Shown one piece after another: positions 1 through 12,281 of a stretch of 64,000 bases of DNA. Position numbers and translations under genes: made by a program. The notes beneath the pieces were generated by a model. That model saw only the letters and a list, made by a program, of their open reading frames with translations. It made no database searches and had not been told where the DNA came from. Source of the stretch: Cerrena zonata (lineage: Eukaryota > Basidiomycota > Agaricomycetes > Polyporales > Cerrenaceae); NCBI GenBank assembly GCA_038087015.1, contig JASBNA010000002.1:124001-188000 (forward strand). Reading direction: 5' to 3'. Positions within the stretch are counted from its first letter, which is position 1; every line of letters starts with the position of its first letter.

Positions 1-696
1 AGGAAACCTGAACCCTGGTACTCGCAGAACACCCCAGCGTCCATCCTACAATGATCACGGATTACGAGCTGTTAGCCGCCCCACCCAATATCCCTACAAT
101 CCGTAAAAGCGAACAGAAGAGATGCACTTCCTGTGTTCGCTGCCTGACATGAGAACAAAGCTGCCTAGGCGATATCTCAGTTGAGAAATGTAAGCTTTCG
201 TCATTCATCTGTAATGTCTCATTGATACAACAGACCAAAATCTCGTGGATAAAGCAGCCACAAAGTGCACCAGAATTTGAGCTTTCTTTCACATATCGCG
301 GTTTGTTATCAGGTTTATCATGGTTCCAATGGAAATGACGACTAGGAAAATTAATACGGTTCAATATATTGTGGACGCTCATTGCTCAATTCACCGTGAT
401 CGCTCCACTCACACGTCCATTGTCACAGTACTCTGTATAGTATGACTCAAGACCATGCGGGTGCTCCTGGTTCCGTAATAGTGATACAAAGTAAGTTTAA
501 AGCTCTGAAGACGCACACTGTGAACAGTTCATGTGGTGCGATTGTGGCAATTTCGATGTCCCTCAAGGAGCTGGAATGCACATTCAAGGTTCAGTATGTA
601 CACGCCGCAACTATTGACGTCCATTGATCAGTTCCAACCATTAATAAGCTCTCATTTTCCATCGTAATTTCTAGCCAATTGACTCCCTGCTTCGAC
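1..696. other. no supported gene
   Basis: Open frames here are short. The longest (62-382, minus) resembles no family I know and has no clear splice partners. The right end is the promoter of the secreted-protein gene at 760. Confidence 0.4.
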
Positions 697-704
697 TATA
701 TAAG
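697..704 (+). promoter_or_regulatory. TATA box of secreted-protein gene
   Basis: TATATAAG lies 56 bp before the ATG at 760, a normal distance for a fungal core promoter. It supports 760 as the first ATG of the transcript. Confidence 0.6.
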
Positions 705-759
705 CAGGGCCTTTTACACAGATCAACCAACACCATAGCCAACTGTAACAATTTCCGTC

Positions 760-1317
760 ATGATTTTCAAACCTTTCGCCATCATGGGACTCTTCGCTGC
801 TTTTGCTGCTGGGGGGACGATCATCTCCCCGACTAGTGGAAGCTATGCCATAGCAGGACAGCCCATCCCCTTCAACTACTCCAACACCAACCGGTGCCAT
901 GCAATTGACAGCCCGATCACAGTGTATTTGCTCGATGCTCCTCCTGCACACAGCGATATCACTGATCACGGCGAATTCACCAACTTCCTTTATTTCTTTG
1001 GAAGATTCTCCATTCCAAATTTTGGTGTGTGAAGACACATGCTAGTCTATAATGATGTTTAACTGTCACTTTTAGGTCTTCCTCCGATGACGGACCCACC
1101 TCCACCTCCTCCAACACTTACTATTCCTAACCTCGGACCTTCCGTCCCTAACGGTGAATTATTCTTCTCTGTTATAGAGACTATCCACAACTGCCCAGTA
1201 AGAATACAAGACTCGGGGTATATTTGGAGTAACACTGACCAGGATGCCCTTTTCTAGCCCGATGGCCATGATGAGTTCGACTTGTCTTATGTTCCGATTG
1301 AGTATTACGCTGCATAA
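760..1317 (+). CDS. small secreted protein, unknown function
   Basis: Three exons (760-1024, 1076-1197, 1258-1317) join in frame at GT/AG sites to give about 149 residues. The N-terminus is a short basic start followed by a hydrophobic run (IMGLFAAFAAGG), a good secretion signal. The mature part opens with ISPTSGSYAIAGQPIPF, then has a run of six prolines and a short acidic C-terminus (DGHDEFDLSYVPIEYY). No GPI signal or transmembrane segment follows, so the product is probably released outside the cell. The pattern resembles short secreted proteins common in mushroom-forming fungi, but I cannot assign an activity. The exon joins are by eye; the second and third exons are less certain than the first. 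Confidence 0.65.
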
Positions 1318-3026
1318 TTTTGAACCTGGAACGAGTCTTTAGATGGGATACCATTTTCATATTGTCGGCATCTGAGTCTCAAGTATGAACACTTACAATG
1401 ACTTATCCCTCTTCTTCCGACGCATTCATAATCCCGTCAAACGAACGTTCTTTCCAGTTATTCCCAATGCCATATGACCAGCATCCATTTCGTCTTTTGT
1501 ACAACGAGATTTGAAACAATGGAATAGCTTGTTATTCTTCCGCTCATGGTCAACCAAGCTAATGCTTGATCTAGAGTGTGAGTAAGTGAAGAGAGATTAC
1601 TCGAAGTGCAGAAGGATTCCACGAGTACCTGCAGGATGTAACATATACGTGTGGGTAGAATGAATGGAGGGTAATTTCATTCTTCGCTTCGACAGGGTCC
1701 GATGCATCTAATCTGCTCGATGCTATAGCTGCCAGATGCGCTTCATCTGACTACATAGCAGCGTCCTATACAATACGGTGAGATTACGATCAGAGTATCT
1801 AAAGAGTTTCCCGGGCCGCATTCGTGTATTCCCGTTCCATATCCACATCATCTTCAAGAGCTAGAGTCACGTCAACACAACCTAAAGGTGAATCGTCTGC
1901 GAGGGATCTTCGTATGACCTTAAACCAGCAATGATGTGTATATGCGAGGCTGGAAAGCCAGCTTCGCAAGAGTCAATATCATACATATAGGAAAATTGGG
2001 CGCATATGGGACTCCAAGGATGTCGTTTTCAGTTGCATAATTTGCCCGGGCCAAGAAACCGAGTGAATCAGGAGAACGATCGGGTTTAAACTGTACCAAG
2101 TCAGTGTCTAGAAAGCTAGGGGCAGCTGCAGACGAAGATTTTCATGATATTGATTGGGCGATGCCGTCGAGTAACATCGGAGGGGGTTGGGCTAAAATTG
2201 ACGAAGCCTGTAAGCCACAAGAAATGGCCCAGCGGGTAGTTATACACCGAACTGTCAGGCGGGTTACTTTGATCATGTCGAAATCACCTAGTATTCTGTA
2301 CAAGAATTGAATTTTGAATATTAGGTTGTCAGAGAGAGTTGCATCGTCGTATGTCCAATTTGAGTGAAGCGCAGCGTGTAGTCTTCCCATGCTATTTCTT
2401 CTATCAACCCTGTCAGGTAGGAATACGTATCTTAACGAGTTCATTTTTGGTACCAAGTCAGATTTGGCCTCCGAAGTCATATCTGAAGATGGCAAGTTGC
2501 CACCAGCAGGTGTACCAATTTGCAGGACTAGAGGGGCTGCGTGGTAGAACTCCTAGCTCGTGTAACACAACTCCAGAGAAAACATAAGTCTTTACCAAAA
2601 GAGTAAATGTGTAACCATATCAAGAGGAGGAGTAAAAGACAAGATGTGAACAAAGACAGGGTACGGCGTGGAAATTGTCCGCTCATTCGTTCGGGTAGTA
2701 AGAAAGACGGGTAGTAGCGCCAGACTACAACGTCAAACATCCATGACACAGAACCACACACCACAGAAGTCAATATCTCTACCAATCTCAGTCGGACCAC
2801 AGTGTCTGTCTAATGTACATATCAGATATTGCTCCTCCGAATCCTCGATGTGAGCATAAGACGTTGACAAGTGGCAATGCAGTGTGCACCTCGGACAATC
2901 ATGGCGGCCTTTGACTGTCAATGAACGTGATTTGTCTTGATGATTCTGGTCTGGTCAAAGGCTAGTCACGGCAATATATCCAAGTGTTCATTGTCTCAGT
3001 CAAACTGCGAGTCACTCTGCGTACGG
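1318..3026. other. gene-poor stretch with weak minus-strand coding traces
   Basis: No recognisable gene. On the minus strand, frames between about 2500 and 1800 look partly protein-like: one open to 2495 contains DRVDRRNSMGRLHAALHSNW, and an acidic one near 1890-1810 contains VTLALEDDVDMEREYTNAAR. Plausible splice sites lie between them. I cannot build a complete gene with a start, so this may be an unrecognised multi-exon gene or a remnant. Confidence 0.25.
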
Positions 3027-3034
3027 TATATAAA
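3027..3034 (+). promoter_or_regulatory. TATA box of first tetraspan gene
   Basis: A perfect TATATAAA followed by a pyrimidine-rich tract (about 3040-3080), 117 bp before the ATG at 3151. Confidence 0.6.
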
Positions 3035-3150
3035 CCGTCTCTATCGTTCTCTTTCCCTCTCACCACCCCCACTCCAGTCTTCAGGTTTCACGCAGCGCGT
3101 GAGCCACACATCCAGTCCTTTCCTCCATAATATCTTCCTGTCCAATAACA

Positions 3151-4162
3151 ATGCCTCCATTGCCACGCACCCTACTGCCTCGCATTGACTATCACTGCTG
3201 CAAATGGTGGTCACTCAACCTCCTTTCGATCGGTATTTAAAACCTGTCTGCTATCCATCAAATGTTTGCTGACAACACTTTATTCCCGTACCTCACCAGT
3301 TTTATTTATTATATCTGTCTTATTCCCTCTCAAGGTGTTATTTACGGTCTACAGGGATCCTCAGTTCAATGACTTGGGAGATAACTTTGATCCGGCAACC
3401 CGATCATTTACCATCAGCGCAGTGTTATATGTTCTCAGTGCAGTCCTCTTTGTTCTTTTGTAAGTGTCCGCATCCAAATCCAAGATGTCAGCAGTATTGA
3501 ACTCAAATAACTCCTCGTATAGCCAACTTCTGACCTTCTGGAACAACGACCTGCCAGAACTCAAGATTGTTTTATATACCATCCATACATTATTGATATC
3601 CGGTAGGCCCCAAATTCTTTTACCATCCTGGTGATTGTACTCATTGATATCCAACTTCAGCTGGTGGTCTTCAAGGTGTCAAGGCTGTGTTTCTATTCCA
3701 TGCTATTGCCACGGATCTTTCACCTACAAGAATCGTGACAACTCAATTCGACTTAACTAAAGCAGTAGCGGATATAATGAATGGTACAATAGGGGTTAAC
3801 CTTATTCGTGAGTTCTCAGCGTAATTCTATCGATGTCATACTCATAATATTTTCCATGGTCGTAATCAGTTGTCCTCCTCATATGGGAAGAAGTACACCT
3901 CATGGGGTACGAATGTGATTGCTCTTCTCTTGGTGTAATGTTCTTGCGCTTTTTGCACCAACCCTTTCCCCGCCGGCAATACAAGAATGAATCTCCTGTT
4001 CTCCCATTACAAATACCCCCAGTTTCAATGGCCAAACCTGCTCCTGCCTACACGGAGTTCTCTCGCCACACGGCTGCTCGTTCTACGGAATCGGTTTACA
4101 AAACTCCGGACTATGCTCAACATGATGATAGAGATGGAAACTTTCATTCTATCAAGCTATGA
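3151..4162 (+). CDS. four-helix membrane protein, unknown function (copy 1)
   Basis: Five exons (3151-3232, 3300-3459, 3523-3602, 3661-3807, 3870-4162) join in frame to give 253 residues. Four hydrophobic helices are visible: around VLFIISVLFPLKVLF, FTISAVLYVLSAVLFVL, IVLYTIHTLLISAGG and NGTIGVNLILVLLIW. A hydrophilic tail carries PAPAYTEF. The start is the first ATG after a strong TATA box. The gene at 4802 has the same size, helix number and tail motif, so the two may be diverged tandem paralogues. I do not recognise the family. The last exon could contain one more short intron that would change the region after the fourth helix. Predicted location is a cell membrane. Confidence 0.55.
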
Positions 4163-4694
4163 TATCCTTCCTTGTGCCTAGTGACACTCTGGCGTCTCTC
4201 TTGGTTCTGCCACTCGTGTCTCCCCGTTATCCTGGATACACCACTAAAGCTTGAAGCTTGAAAGACACTTATTTTACTTGTTGTATCCTGCTGTAATGTC
4301 CGCTCGTCTGTACAAAATATTATTGCCTTGGAGACGCGGGCCACTGCAAAACCTGAAGCGACTTTCGTGACGTGAAATCTCAACTTGAATCTCCCGGACA
4401 AAGGATACGTAAGAACCCAACACTGTGGTGACTCGATCCGCTCTAGCTCATTGCTATAACCGCAATATGCACAATCGCGGTTATGATAACGACAGAAACC
4501 TCAAGCACTCATTAACATGTCAATGGCTTCATGACGGGTATCGCATTGTCCTTGTCAATGGCTCAGGAACGGTTAATGAGGATGTCCGGAATGCCAACGC
4601 TTGGGCATTGTCCTGGTCAATGCCTCGCTTGTTCTTCCAATCATCCGTGTCATTGACCCACAGGTTGGAATCTCAGATCTGTACACACAACTAG
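4163..4694. other. intergenic between the two tetraspan genes
   Basis: Contains the 3' end of the first gene and the promoter of the second. The short open frames show no family resemblance. A near-repeat of GCATTGTCCT[T/G]GTCAATG occurs around 4543 and 4605. Confidence 0.35.
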
Positions 4695-4701
4695 TATATA
4701 A
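4695..4701 (+). promoter_or_regulatory. TATA box of second tetraspan gene
   Basis: TATATAA followed by a pyrimidine-rich tract, 101 bp before the ATG at 4802. Confidence 0.55.
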
Positions 4702-4801
4702 CGCCCCCCTCTTTCACTGGAGTTCCCCATCGCTCTCGTTAGGTGTTCCTTCTCCCTCTATCACCCATCACCTATTCTCGGATACCACTTGTTTTCTAAA
4801 G

Positions 4802-5877
4802 ATGTCGGACGATAAGGAAGCGATGCTTCGCCATCTTTTCTACAGAGGTCTCATGTTCAGTGCGTAATAATGGTCGTGTTCCTTTCATTTCTAGCTGTTG
4901 ATGCCTGGGTATTTATCCGAACTAGTCCTGATGTTCGCGTTCTTCGCTGAGCGCGTAGCTTTCCAAGGCACAGTTGAAAGGTCTGGCCTGGCTGATATAA
5001 GTATGTTAACAAACACACAATTATTTACCTCACTAACAAGGGATATTAGGTGGGGCCACCAAGAGCTATCATCTCCTTGTCGCTTCCATGGTCATATACT
5101 CTATTTGGTATGTCTCCTGTTCTTCACTTCAAGTTGTCTGAAAGGCCCATAACTTATTCCTAACATTTAATATAGCACCTTGCCCGGTTTGTAGTACGTA
5201 TTGAAGTTCGCCGCTCTATGAAACAGGATTAGTAACTCACTCCTTACAGTTATCGCCTAGAATGGCTCTGCCTGCCATTTTATATCGCCTCACTGGTGAT
5301 GACAATCAGTAAGTCACTTGACCCTTATATTCTCATGCAACGTTGAACTTATCATCTTATTAGTGGCCCGTTCAGTGGCATTGTCCTCAACTCAGCAATA
5401 CGGAATACTCATGGAGCAGATCATTTCGAAGGAGCCATTTTCTGCAGAAAGGGGACGCAGATTGACCATCCTCAACGAAGAGTTGGAAAGTTCGGGCAAG
5501 TGGCTCAAGGCTGGCATTATTATGTGTAAGGCTCTTTTTGCTCAAAATGCCTCTGCGCATATTTCTAACCGTGATTACCAGTGGGGTTCAGTACTGGGTT
5601 CAGTGCGCTCCATTTGATCCTATATGTACGGGACAAGCGCCGCGGTCAACGGAGCCGTGTCAGCGACTCTGAAGTAAACCTTATCGGTGACGCAGGGAGT
5701 GCTCAAAGGTCGCAGAACATTCCCCTTGAGACTCTCTCGAAGATAGTTGTGCCATCCATTTTTATCCTTCGTAAGGACCCGGTGAAGGATCAAGAGGCAA
5801 GCTCTCGCATCAGTATCGAGATGCCCCCACCAGCATATCAAGAGAACGAGGGAGAGAGGGTAAACAACTATCGCTAG
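4802..5877 (+). CDS. four-helix membrane protein, unknown function (copy 2)
   Basis: Seven exons (4802-4859, 4926-5000, 5050-5107, 5176-5190, 5250-5308, 5364-5525, 5582-5877) keep one frame and give 240 residues. The fourth exon is only 15 nt long. Hydrophobic segments are LMFSILMFAFFAERVAF, YHLLVASMVIYSIWCTLP, LCLPFYIASLVMTIMA and AGIIMLGFSTGFSALHLILY. A charged loop (about residues 105-155) separates the third and fourth helices. The long cytosol-like tail is hydrophilic and carries MPPPAYQENE, a PPxY-like motif that in other membrane proteins recruits WW-domain ubiquitin ligases; that role here is inference. Family not recognised. It lies head-to-tail with the similar gene at 3151. Confidence 0.6.
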
Positions 5878-6181
5878 GAGGTTGGGGTACTGACGTCTAC
5901 CATACGCTCGCTGTCACTTCGAGTTGAAGTCATGATTCTTACTTTTCTGTCCCCGTTGTGTTCCCTTCGAAACCCCAATAACCGTCTACCCTCTTTTCTG
6001 TACCAGTTATGATTATCACGGACCTTCAATATATTATGGACTTGATGCGAAACAGACCTTCAATTGAGTGCGTTTCAATGGAGTGGTGTGTATTAATTGT
6101 GAGACTAGCCTATCTATGAGTACATCGACACTTCACGCGTCTTAAGTTAATTTACTTCATACTTGACCAAACAAACGTCCT
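5878..6181. other. convergent intergenic
   Basis: Three-prime flanks of the tetraspan gene and the monooxygenase meet here. I see no gene. Confidence 0.4.
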
Positions 6182-8276
6182 CTACAAGTAAATCTTCTCG
6201 AAGTACTTGCGAATACCTCCATCGTCACTCACGATCGCTCCAATATAGCTATCGGGGCGAACAACAACCGTAGTGCATGGTTTCTCCGCATCTATGTATG
6301 CATGGTACGCATGTCCAGCCTTGTCTTCGAGGACGTAGTCGGCCTGGATATTTCCAGTAGGAAGCGATGAGCCCTGTGGAACGATAACCACCGTCTTGAC
6401 CTTGTCTCCATACGCCTTGAGCCCTTCCAGAATGGGTTTAGCGGCAACGATGTCCTGGGCGAATACGAGAGCGGTGTGATGGGTGTATCCAAAGATCTTG
6501 AACAAAGACGTAGTCTCTCCTTTAAGGTCTACCAATTCAGGAGCATCAGGAGCCCTATCTCCCGCATTAATTTCACTACCACTGTCATACGGGTCAGGAA
6601 GGACACCAGTATCCACTTGATGGATCTCATCGAGCACGATAGGACTTGCTCTATAATTGATCCCCATCATGGTAAGAGCACCCCCACGCTGCCAGACGCT
6701 GTCGTCGGGGTTGCGCGAAACCGTACGGTAATGGAGTTCTCGAGTCTTGTTGAGCATGGCTGCGATGATGGGGATACGTTCTTCTGTGTAGGTGTCGAGG
6801 AGGGAAGGGGGTGATTGACCCTTTATTACGGAGGCGAGTTTCCAAGCCAAGTTTATCTAGCGGAGAATTTTGTGAGTCATGTACTGGGGTGTGTTAGGAC
6901 GAAGGTACGTACTGAGTCCTGAATACCGGAATTTAGACCTTGTCCTCCGGTAGGTGAGTGAACATGGGCGGAATCTGTGAAGAATTGTATCAATGATTAT
7001 GTTATGCCTAGATCCATATATGCTTACCTCCAGCAACGAAACATCTCCCTTCGCTAAACTTATTGACCATTCGAATATTAGGTCTGTACAGTCGTCAAAT
7101 AATATATAATAATAATCAATACGTTTACACAATCGGTAAACTGATCCTAATGACTCACGTGTATTTCGAAAGCGTCATCATCTTCCCGAAAACAACATCT
7201 GTCCTTCCAGTAAACGAGTGGAAAGCCTCTATAAGTGCCTCTCTCCCCGAAGCCAGTTTATCGGTGTCCCAATCGGATCCTATGAAGATCATGTAACAAT
7301 CGATTGAATCCGGAGGTCCATTGAACATCAGCCCGACGCTGTGAAGAAATTCGTTAGCTATACTATGGATATACCAAGAGAGACGTACGCTTTTTGGCCA
7401 GGTGTGCCATACATATGCATGTCCTGATGCTAAAAATCGTTTCGTCAGCCTATGACCATCTACTTGCATCGCTCTACACGCACTTCATGACCCCCGAGCA
7501 CTTCAATATCGGAGACGATAAAATTCTGAGCTGTCGTTTCGCCCAGGAACGTAAGGGGGATGCCCTTTCGTACCACGCTATGGGCACCTTCCGTAGAAAC
7601 TAGGTAAGGGACGGTAACAGTCTCTGTAGTCTCCTCCCCTGAAGCACTTCGTTTAATCAACGTCGCAGTAACATGATCGTCGAATTGCTGAAAAGCTGTG
7701 AGCTCTGTCGAGTATTCAACATCTGTACCATGTTTCTTGAGATGATCACGGATAATGCCCTCGTGGTACTGTTGCCAAAGACCGACAGCATTAGGCTGAT
7801 GATGAGGACCGTTAATAATGTACCCGGAAACTACCTCGTTAACAAAGCACGTACATATGGAACACTTGGTGTGACAGCGCGTCTCTCTGCGAAGCCGAGA
7901 ACTTTGTGAGGCTCGGTACTAGGAGGTTGGTATAATTTCAGCACCCTGAATTCATTGCCCTGCTGGAGAATGTCAGGCAAGGTGCCAAGTAGGCCGTGTA
8001 ATTCTAGGGTACGTGGCATTATTCCTAGAGCGAACACTTATGAGGAAACGTTTGGCTTGGAAGTTAATATAAGCATCTTACCAGAGCCTCGTTGTCCCAC
8101 CATGGGCAATGAGACCTTGTCAATGATGCGGACATCGATGTCAGACTTCTTCAAGGCAAGAGCCAAGGTAAGACCCGCGGTTCCAGCACCAACCTGTCAA
8201 AGCAACCGAGTGTCTAGAGTGACTCAGAATTTACATAGACGAGGGATTGACATACCACAAGTACTTGGGGAGACAT
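6182..8276 (-). CDS. FAD-dependent aromatic-ring monooxygenase, PheA/TfdB type
   Basis: Multi-exon gene read from 8276 down. The first exons give MSPQVLV-VGAGTAGLTLALAL, the Rossmann GxGxxG that binds the FAD ADP moiety, and then GIMPRTLEL. Near 7050-6900 an exon pair gives RCFVAGDSAHVHSPTGGQGL, the second FAD motif (GD...H) of this flavoprotein class. The last exon (6850-6182) continues INLAWKLASVIKGQ and ends in a thioredoxin-like domain (FGYTHHTALVFAQD) like the C-terminal domain of phenol hydroxylase. The enzyme class uses NADPH and O2 to hydroxylate phenols and related rings. The substrate cannot be read from sequence. About eight introns are needed. The middle exons (7470-7150) are the least certain. 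Confidence 0.85.
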
Positions 8277-9546
8277 CTAGGTAACAAGTCGAGCGTAGAC
8301 AAAGAAGAATAAGTAAGAGTGGCGTTCAAGCTTTCAATAGCGGTGAGTGGATATAGAGACCATCTTCAAGCTTTCAGAGTATTTATACGTTTATCTAATT
8401 GACCTAGGCCTAGAGGAATTTGAAGGCGAGTCATATTTGGTGAATGCCGGAGGTCCTCGTCATTAGCACACACGGAGGCCGGTTCTAAATATATAGAGAT
8501 TTACGTCGAGTCCTATCAATTTGAGTGCTATGGCATCAAGCGTGTACAATCGGCATGGCCAATAGAGTTTAAAAAGTACCAAATGCGCAACCATTGGGTG
8601 GAAGACGACTCCGTCGGACGTTGAGTTTGGGTGGACCTTACTGTGCAAAACGTAAGTACTTATTACACATCATGGGGTCTGCGCACAGGCGGGCACTGTA
8701 GTACGGTGTTCAATATATCAATGCCAACGCTGTTGGGAAGTTGCAGACTAGTGAGATCGCCATGGACAGACAAGAACAGACAGAAACGTTTATAGTTGCG
8801 GGATGGATGTAGGCTGATGAAGTCATTGACGGCCGACGGGAAGGCAGCTGAGGTACCAAATCAGGCGACGGGAGCAAAACGACGGGAAATAATCCTGTGA
8901 AATCGGAAACGGCGATCGCTGCTGATCGTGCTCGATCTAATCTTCAAGTTACAACTACTAGTACACCTATAGCTAGACCGTGTATAGCAGCAGCACCCTA
9001 AGTAGAATCGTATACATGTCTTTCATCCCAAACATCGCATTGTGCGCCAAGTCGCCAGGTCGACCAAGAAAAGAATAGCAAGCCAAGATTAGACAAAGAC
9101 TCAGACGGGTCATTGTGGCGCCTCAATTGCCCATACACGAGGCCAACACTCTTTTGAAACAGCCCCAGGTGCCTTTGCCAGCCTGCCTCTGTCCCTCTCG
9201 GAGTCACCTCACACTAGAAGGCTATCGTGACTATATCATCCTATCGAGCCTCTCATTCTACCTTGTATTCTATTCTCACTCCCTCTCGCGGATAAGCAGG
9301 TCTTCTTGAACCTTTTTCTCCCCTCCTCCGGCAGAGATTATCCGACGCACACGCAGGTCTTTGCTGTTTATATCCCGGTCTTCTCTCCCGGGTCTTATTG
9401 GCTTTCTCTTTGCTCTCTTACCACCAGGGTCTGCCACCTATTGACCGACTCTCCTCATATTTCTACCTCGGCTGCGCCCAGGTACTAGAGCTCTCCCTCA
9501 AAGTCCCTCTTTACTCCCCTCCCATCCTACAACACATTCCCCGATC
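8277..9546. other. intergenic, shared upstream region
   Basis: Divergent upstream space for the monooxygenase (minus) and the GH16 gene (plus). Open frames are short with no protein-like pattern. The stretch 9240-9540 is pyrimidine rich with several CTCTC tracts, typical of a fungal promoter and 5' leader. Confidence 0.4.
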
Positions 9547-11340
9547 ATGCTTATCCAGATTCCATTCGTCCTAGCACTCCTGTCCAACGTCGCCCCCTCC
9601 GATGCCAATCTCTTTGCGCGCGGCTCCGACTCGTTACGCCGCGTTCACCACCACGCCGCAAAGCGAAGTGCCAGTTTCGCTCGAGATCTCCGAACGACCT
9701 TCGGTAGCATATTCGTCGAACAGAACAGTGACACAAACAAGCTTGGTTCTGCTCGTGTATACTGCGTGAGCTCGCCATCGAACAACGGGACGAGTTTGAC
9801 AAATGGTACCAGTCCAATTCCTTCCTCTCCTGCGACCTTTGCGCCTACACCATCGGCCACAGGTTCTCAGTCTAATGGAACATCCGCGAGACCAACCAGC
9901 TCTGCGTCGGGTGCATCTCCGTCTGGGACTTCAATACCTTCGTCGCCATGGAAGGTCGTACAGAGCTTCGTGAGTTGTCTTTCCGTCTTGTCTCCGCAAG
10001 TGGCTCATCTTACCACCAGCAAGGAAACTCGTTCTTTACTGGATGGGATTTCTTCACCGGAGGTGACCCCACGAATGGACAAGTGACTTACGTGGACCAA
10101 AGCACAGCAGTACGTCCCCATCCAACTCCACCATCCCCCCACCCCACGTTCCCTCCATCGCTAACCCTCTAACCACCGACTCATCTCCATTTGTAGCAAA
10201 AGGCCGGTTTGGTGAGCATCAACAGTGCGGGAAACGCGATCATGCGAGTCGAGACAACAGCCCAAGTGGCTACCACCCGTCAGAGTGTGCGTATCACGAC
10301 CTCGAAGACGTACACCGGTGGTCTTGTTATTATGGATTCTGTGCACATGCCCACTGGCTGCGGCACATGGCCTGCGTTCTGGAGTAACGGTTCGTGATCT
10401 CTATTTTTTCAATTTTCTTTCCGTCTTCTCTTCCTTGATTTCATTCCGTCCTGCGTGTCCTCGGCGTTCATTCCTTTGGGAGCACTCTTAACTTGCTTCC
10501 TCGGCATCACGGACCTTGTCTTCATATGAACCTATCTAACTCATACAGTAAAACATTGACTAACTCTTGTTCCGCTCTCTCGCACAACAGGTCCGAACTG
10601 GCCTGCTGGTGGCGAGATCGACATTGTCGAAGGAGTGAATGACTACACGAACAACCAAGCCACCATCCACACCAATCCCGGATGCACCATCCCCACTTCC
10701 AACGCCAACCAATTAGGTGTCACCGGTACATTGGTGGGAGGCACAAACTGTGCTGCTGCGCAGACGGGAAATCAAGGGTGTGGAGTGAGAGCAAGTCAGA
10801 CGAACTCGTTTGGTGCTGCTTTCAATAACAATGGTGGTGGTGTCTATGCTAGTACGTACTACACTTCCCCCTCTTTTTCTTGTGGGGCTTTCGAATCTGA
10901 CTGAATTATATAGTGCAATGGGACAACAGCGGTATCTCGATATTCTTCTTCCCCCGTAACTCCGTCCCAAGCGACATAACCAACAGCGCTCCCCAACCTG
11001 ACTCCTGGGGTCAACCCATGGCCTTCTGGCCTTCCTCCGGATGCGACCCGTTCAAGTTCTTCTACCAGCACTCAGCGATCTTCGATACGACTCTCTGTGG
11101 TGACTGGGCATCTAGTGCTTGGACTGGATCAGGAATCCCTGGTCAGGAACAAAGTTGCGCTCAGAGGACTGGTGTGTCTACATGCGAGGAGTTTATCAGG
11201 AATAACGGTGCCGCTTTCAACGAAGCTTGTAAGTCTTCCCCTTCCGACACTTAGTGATCTACCACCCTCTCGGACCTGGCTGACGTACATGAAATCTAGA
11301 TTGGGAAGTCAAGTCTGTGAAGATCTACCAGACCTCATAA
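9547..11340 (+). CDS. GH16 family endo-beta-glucanase, secreted
   Basis: Six exons (about 9547-9969, 10020-10109, 10197-10390, 10591-10851, 10915-11227, 11300-11340) give about 440 residues. The N-terminus is a signal peptide (IPFVLALLSNVAPSDA), followed by a Ser/Thr/Pro-rich linker to about residue 135. The catalytic domain begins near QGNSFFTGWDFFTGGDP. GGEIDIVEG holds the ExDxxE nucleophile and acid/base glutamates of GH16, and MPTGCGTWPAFWS is the conserved strand before it. The C-terminus is YWEVKSVKIYQTS. Fungal members of this GH16 group cut beta-1,3(4)-glucans, either in the fungus's own wall during remodelling or in other glucans. The long N-terminal linker suggests extracellular or wall-associated action. 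Confidence 0.9.
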
Positions 11341-11994
11341 CACCTATCCCCCTTCCGCCTCGCCTCCTCGTCTCGGTTATTTAGCATCAAACATACCACC
11401 CACCCATCACATCGACCATGGTTGCTTCATCATTTATTTTTTGCATTTTATATGGATATCACGCACTTCACGAGAATGGTCATGACCTATTATGAGCACA
11501 CCATACTCTGCATCTGTACCAACTTCACTCATTTTACTCATTCACTTACCTGGGGAATGTGTTGTATTATATTATCTGGGCGTATAGATTATAGTTCTGG
11601 ATGGATTTGAACATCGTACCTCGTCAGTGCTGGCCGATTGGGTGGCAGAGTTCGGTTCCAATATACGTAGGTATCCTGACAGTCACTCTAAGTTGAAGTA
11701 CGCCCTTCTGATAACGACATGTATAACGTTTGTCGAATTACTCGCAAAATGGAAGGTGCTTCACAAGAGTGTACAATCCGAGCGAAGCCATCTATCGACC
11801 ACCATTCACACACGAGCTCTGTCGTCCCAGAGGATAAGAAAAATGTATTGCATGATGAGGTTTCCCACTCAGCATATCATGGTGGATGCATACATAAGAG
11901 GCGACTTTTGATGCGGGAGGCGAGGGCGACAGGAAAGTGCGTAGTGTAACAGAGCAAGGATGATAATCCGCAAATGCGAATGCACTAAATGTGT
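11341..11994. other. convergent intergenic
   Basis: Three-prime flanks of the GH16 gene and the S29 gene. The short plus-strand frames (11422-11949) resemble nothing I recognise. Confidence 0.4.
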
Positions 11995-12281
11995 TCATCG
12001 GGTCTAAGGAAGGTATAGTTAGTGGAAGCAAACTATGTGTATTCACACTCTGGCATACCTTGACGAAACCGATGGCAGTCGACTTTTCACGGAAGCACTG
12101 ACGGCAGAGGTCAAGACCGTACTTGCGGATGAGACCGGCCTGGTGAGCGCAAAGACGGCTAAAAAGAGAGCAAGAACATTCAGCGTCGTCCAGAGAGAGG
12201 TCATTTGAGGCGTATTCACCATTCACGGCTGCCCTTTCCGTACTTGCGGGGACGAGAAAACCAGATGGCGTCGTGGGTCAT
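11995..12281 (-). CDS. RPS29: 40S ribosomal protein S29 (uS14)
   Basis: Three exons on the minus strand give about 56 residues: [20 protein letters not shown], then a first intron inside the first zinc-ribbon cysteine codon, then [32 protein letters not shown] and, after a second intron, TR-stop. The two CxxC pairs that bind zinc are intact. The length and nearly every residue match eukaryotic S29, a small-subunit protein near the mRNA path in the ribosome head. Introns interrupting a very short ribosomal-protein gene are normal in basidiomycetes. The promoter lies in the 330 bp upstream (12282-12611). Confidence 0.95.
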
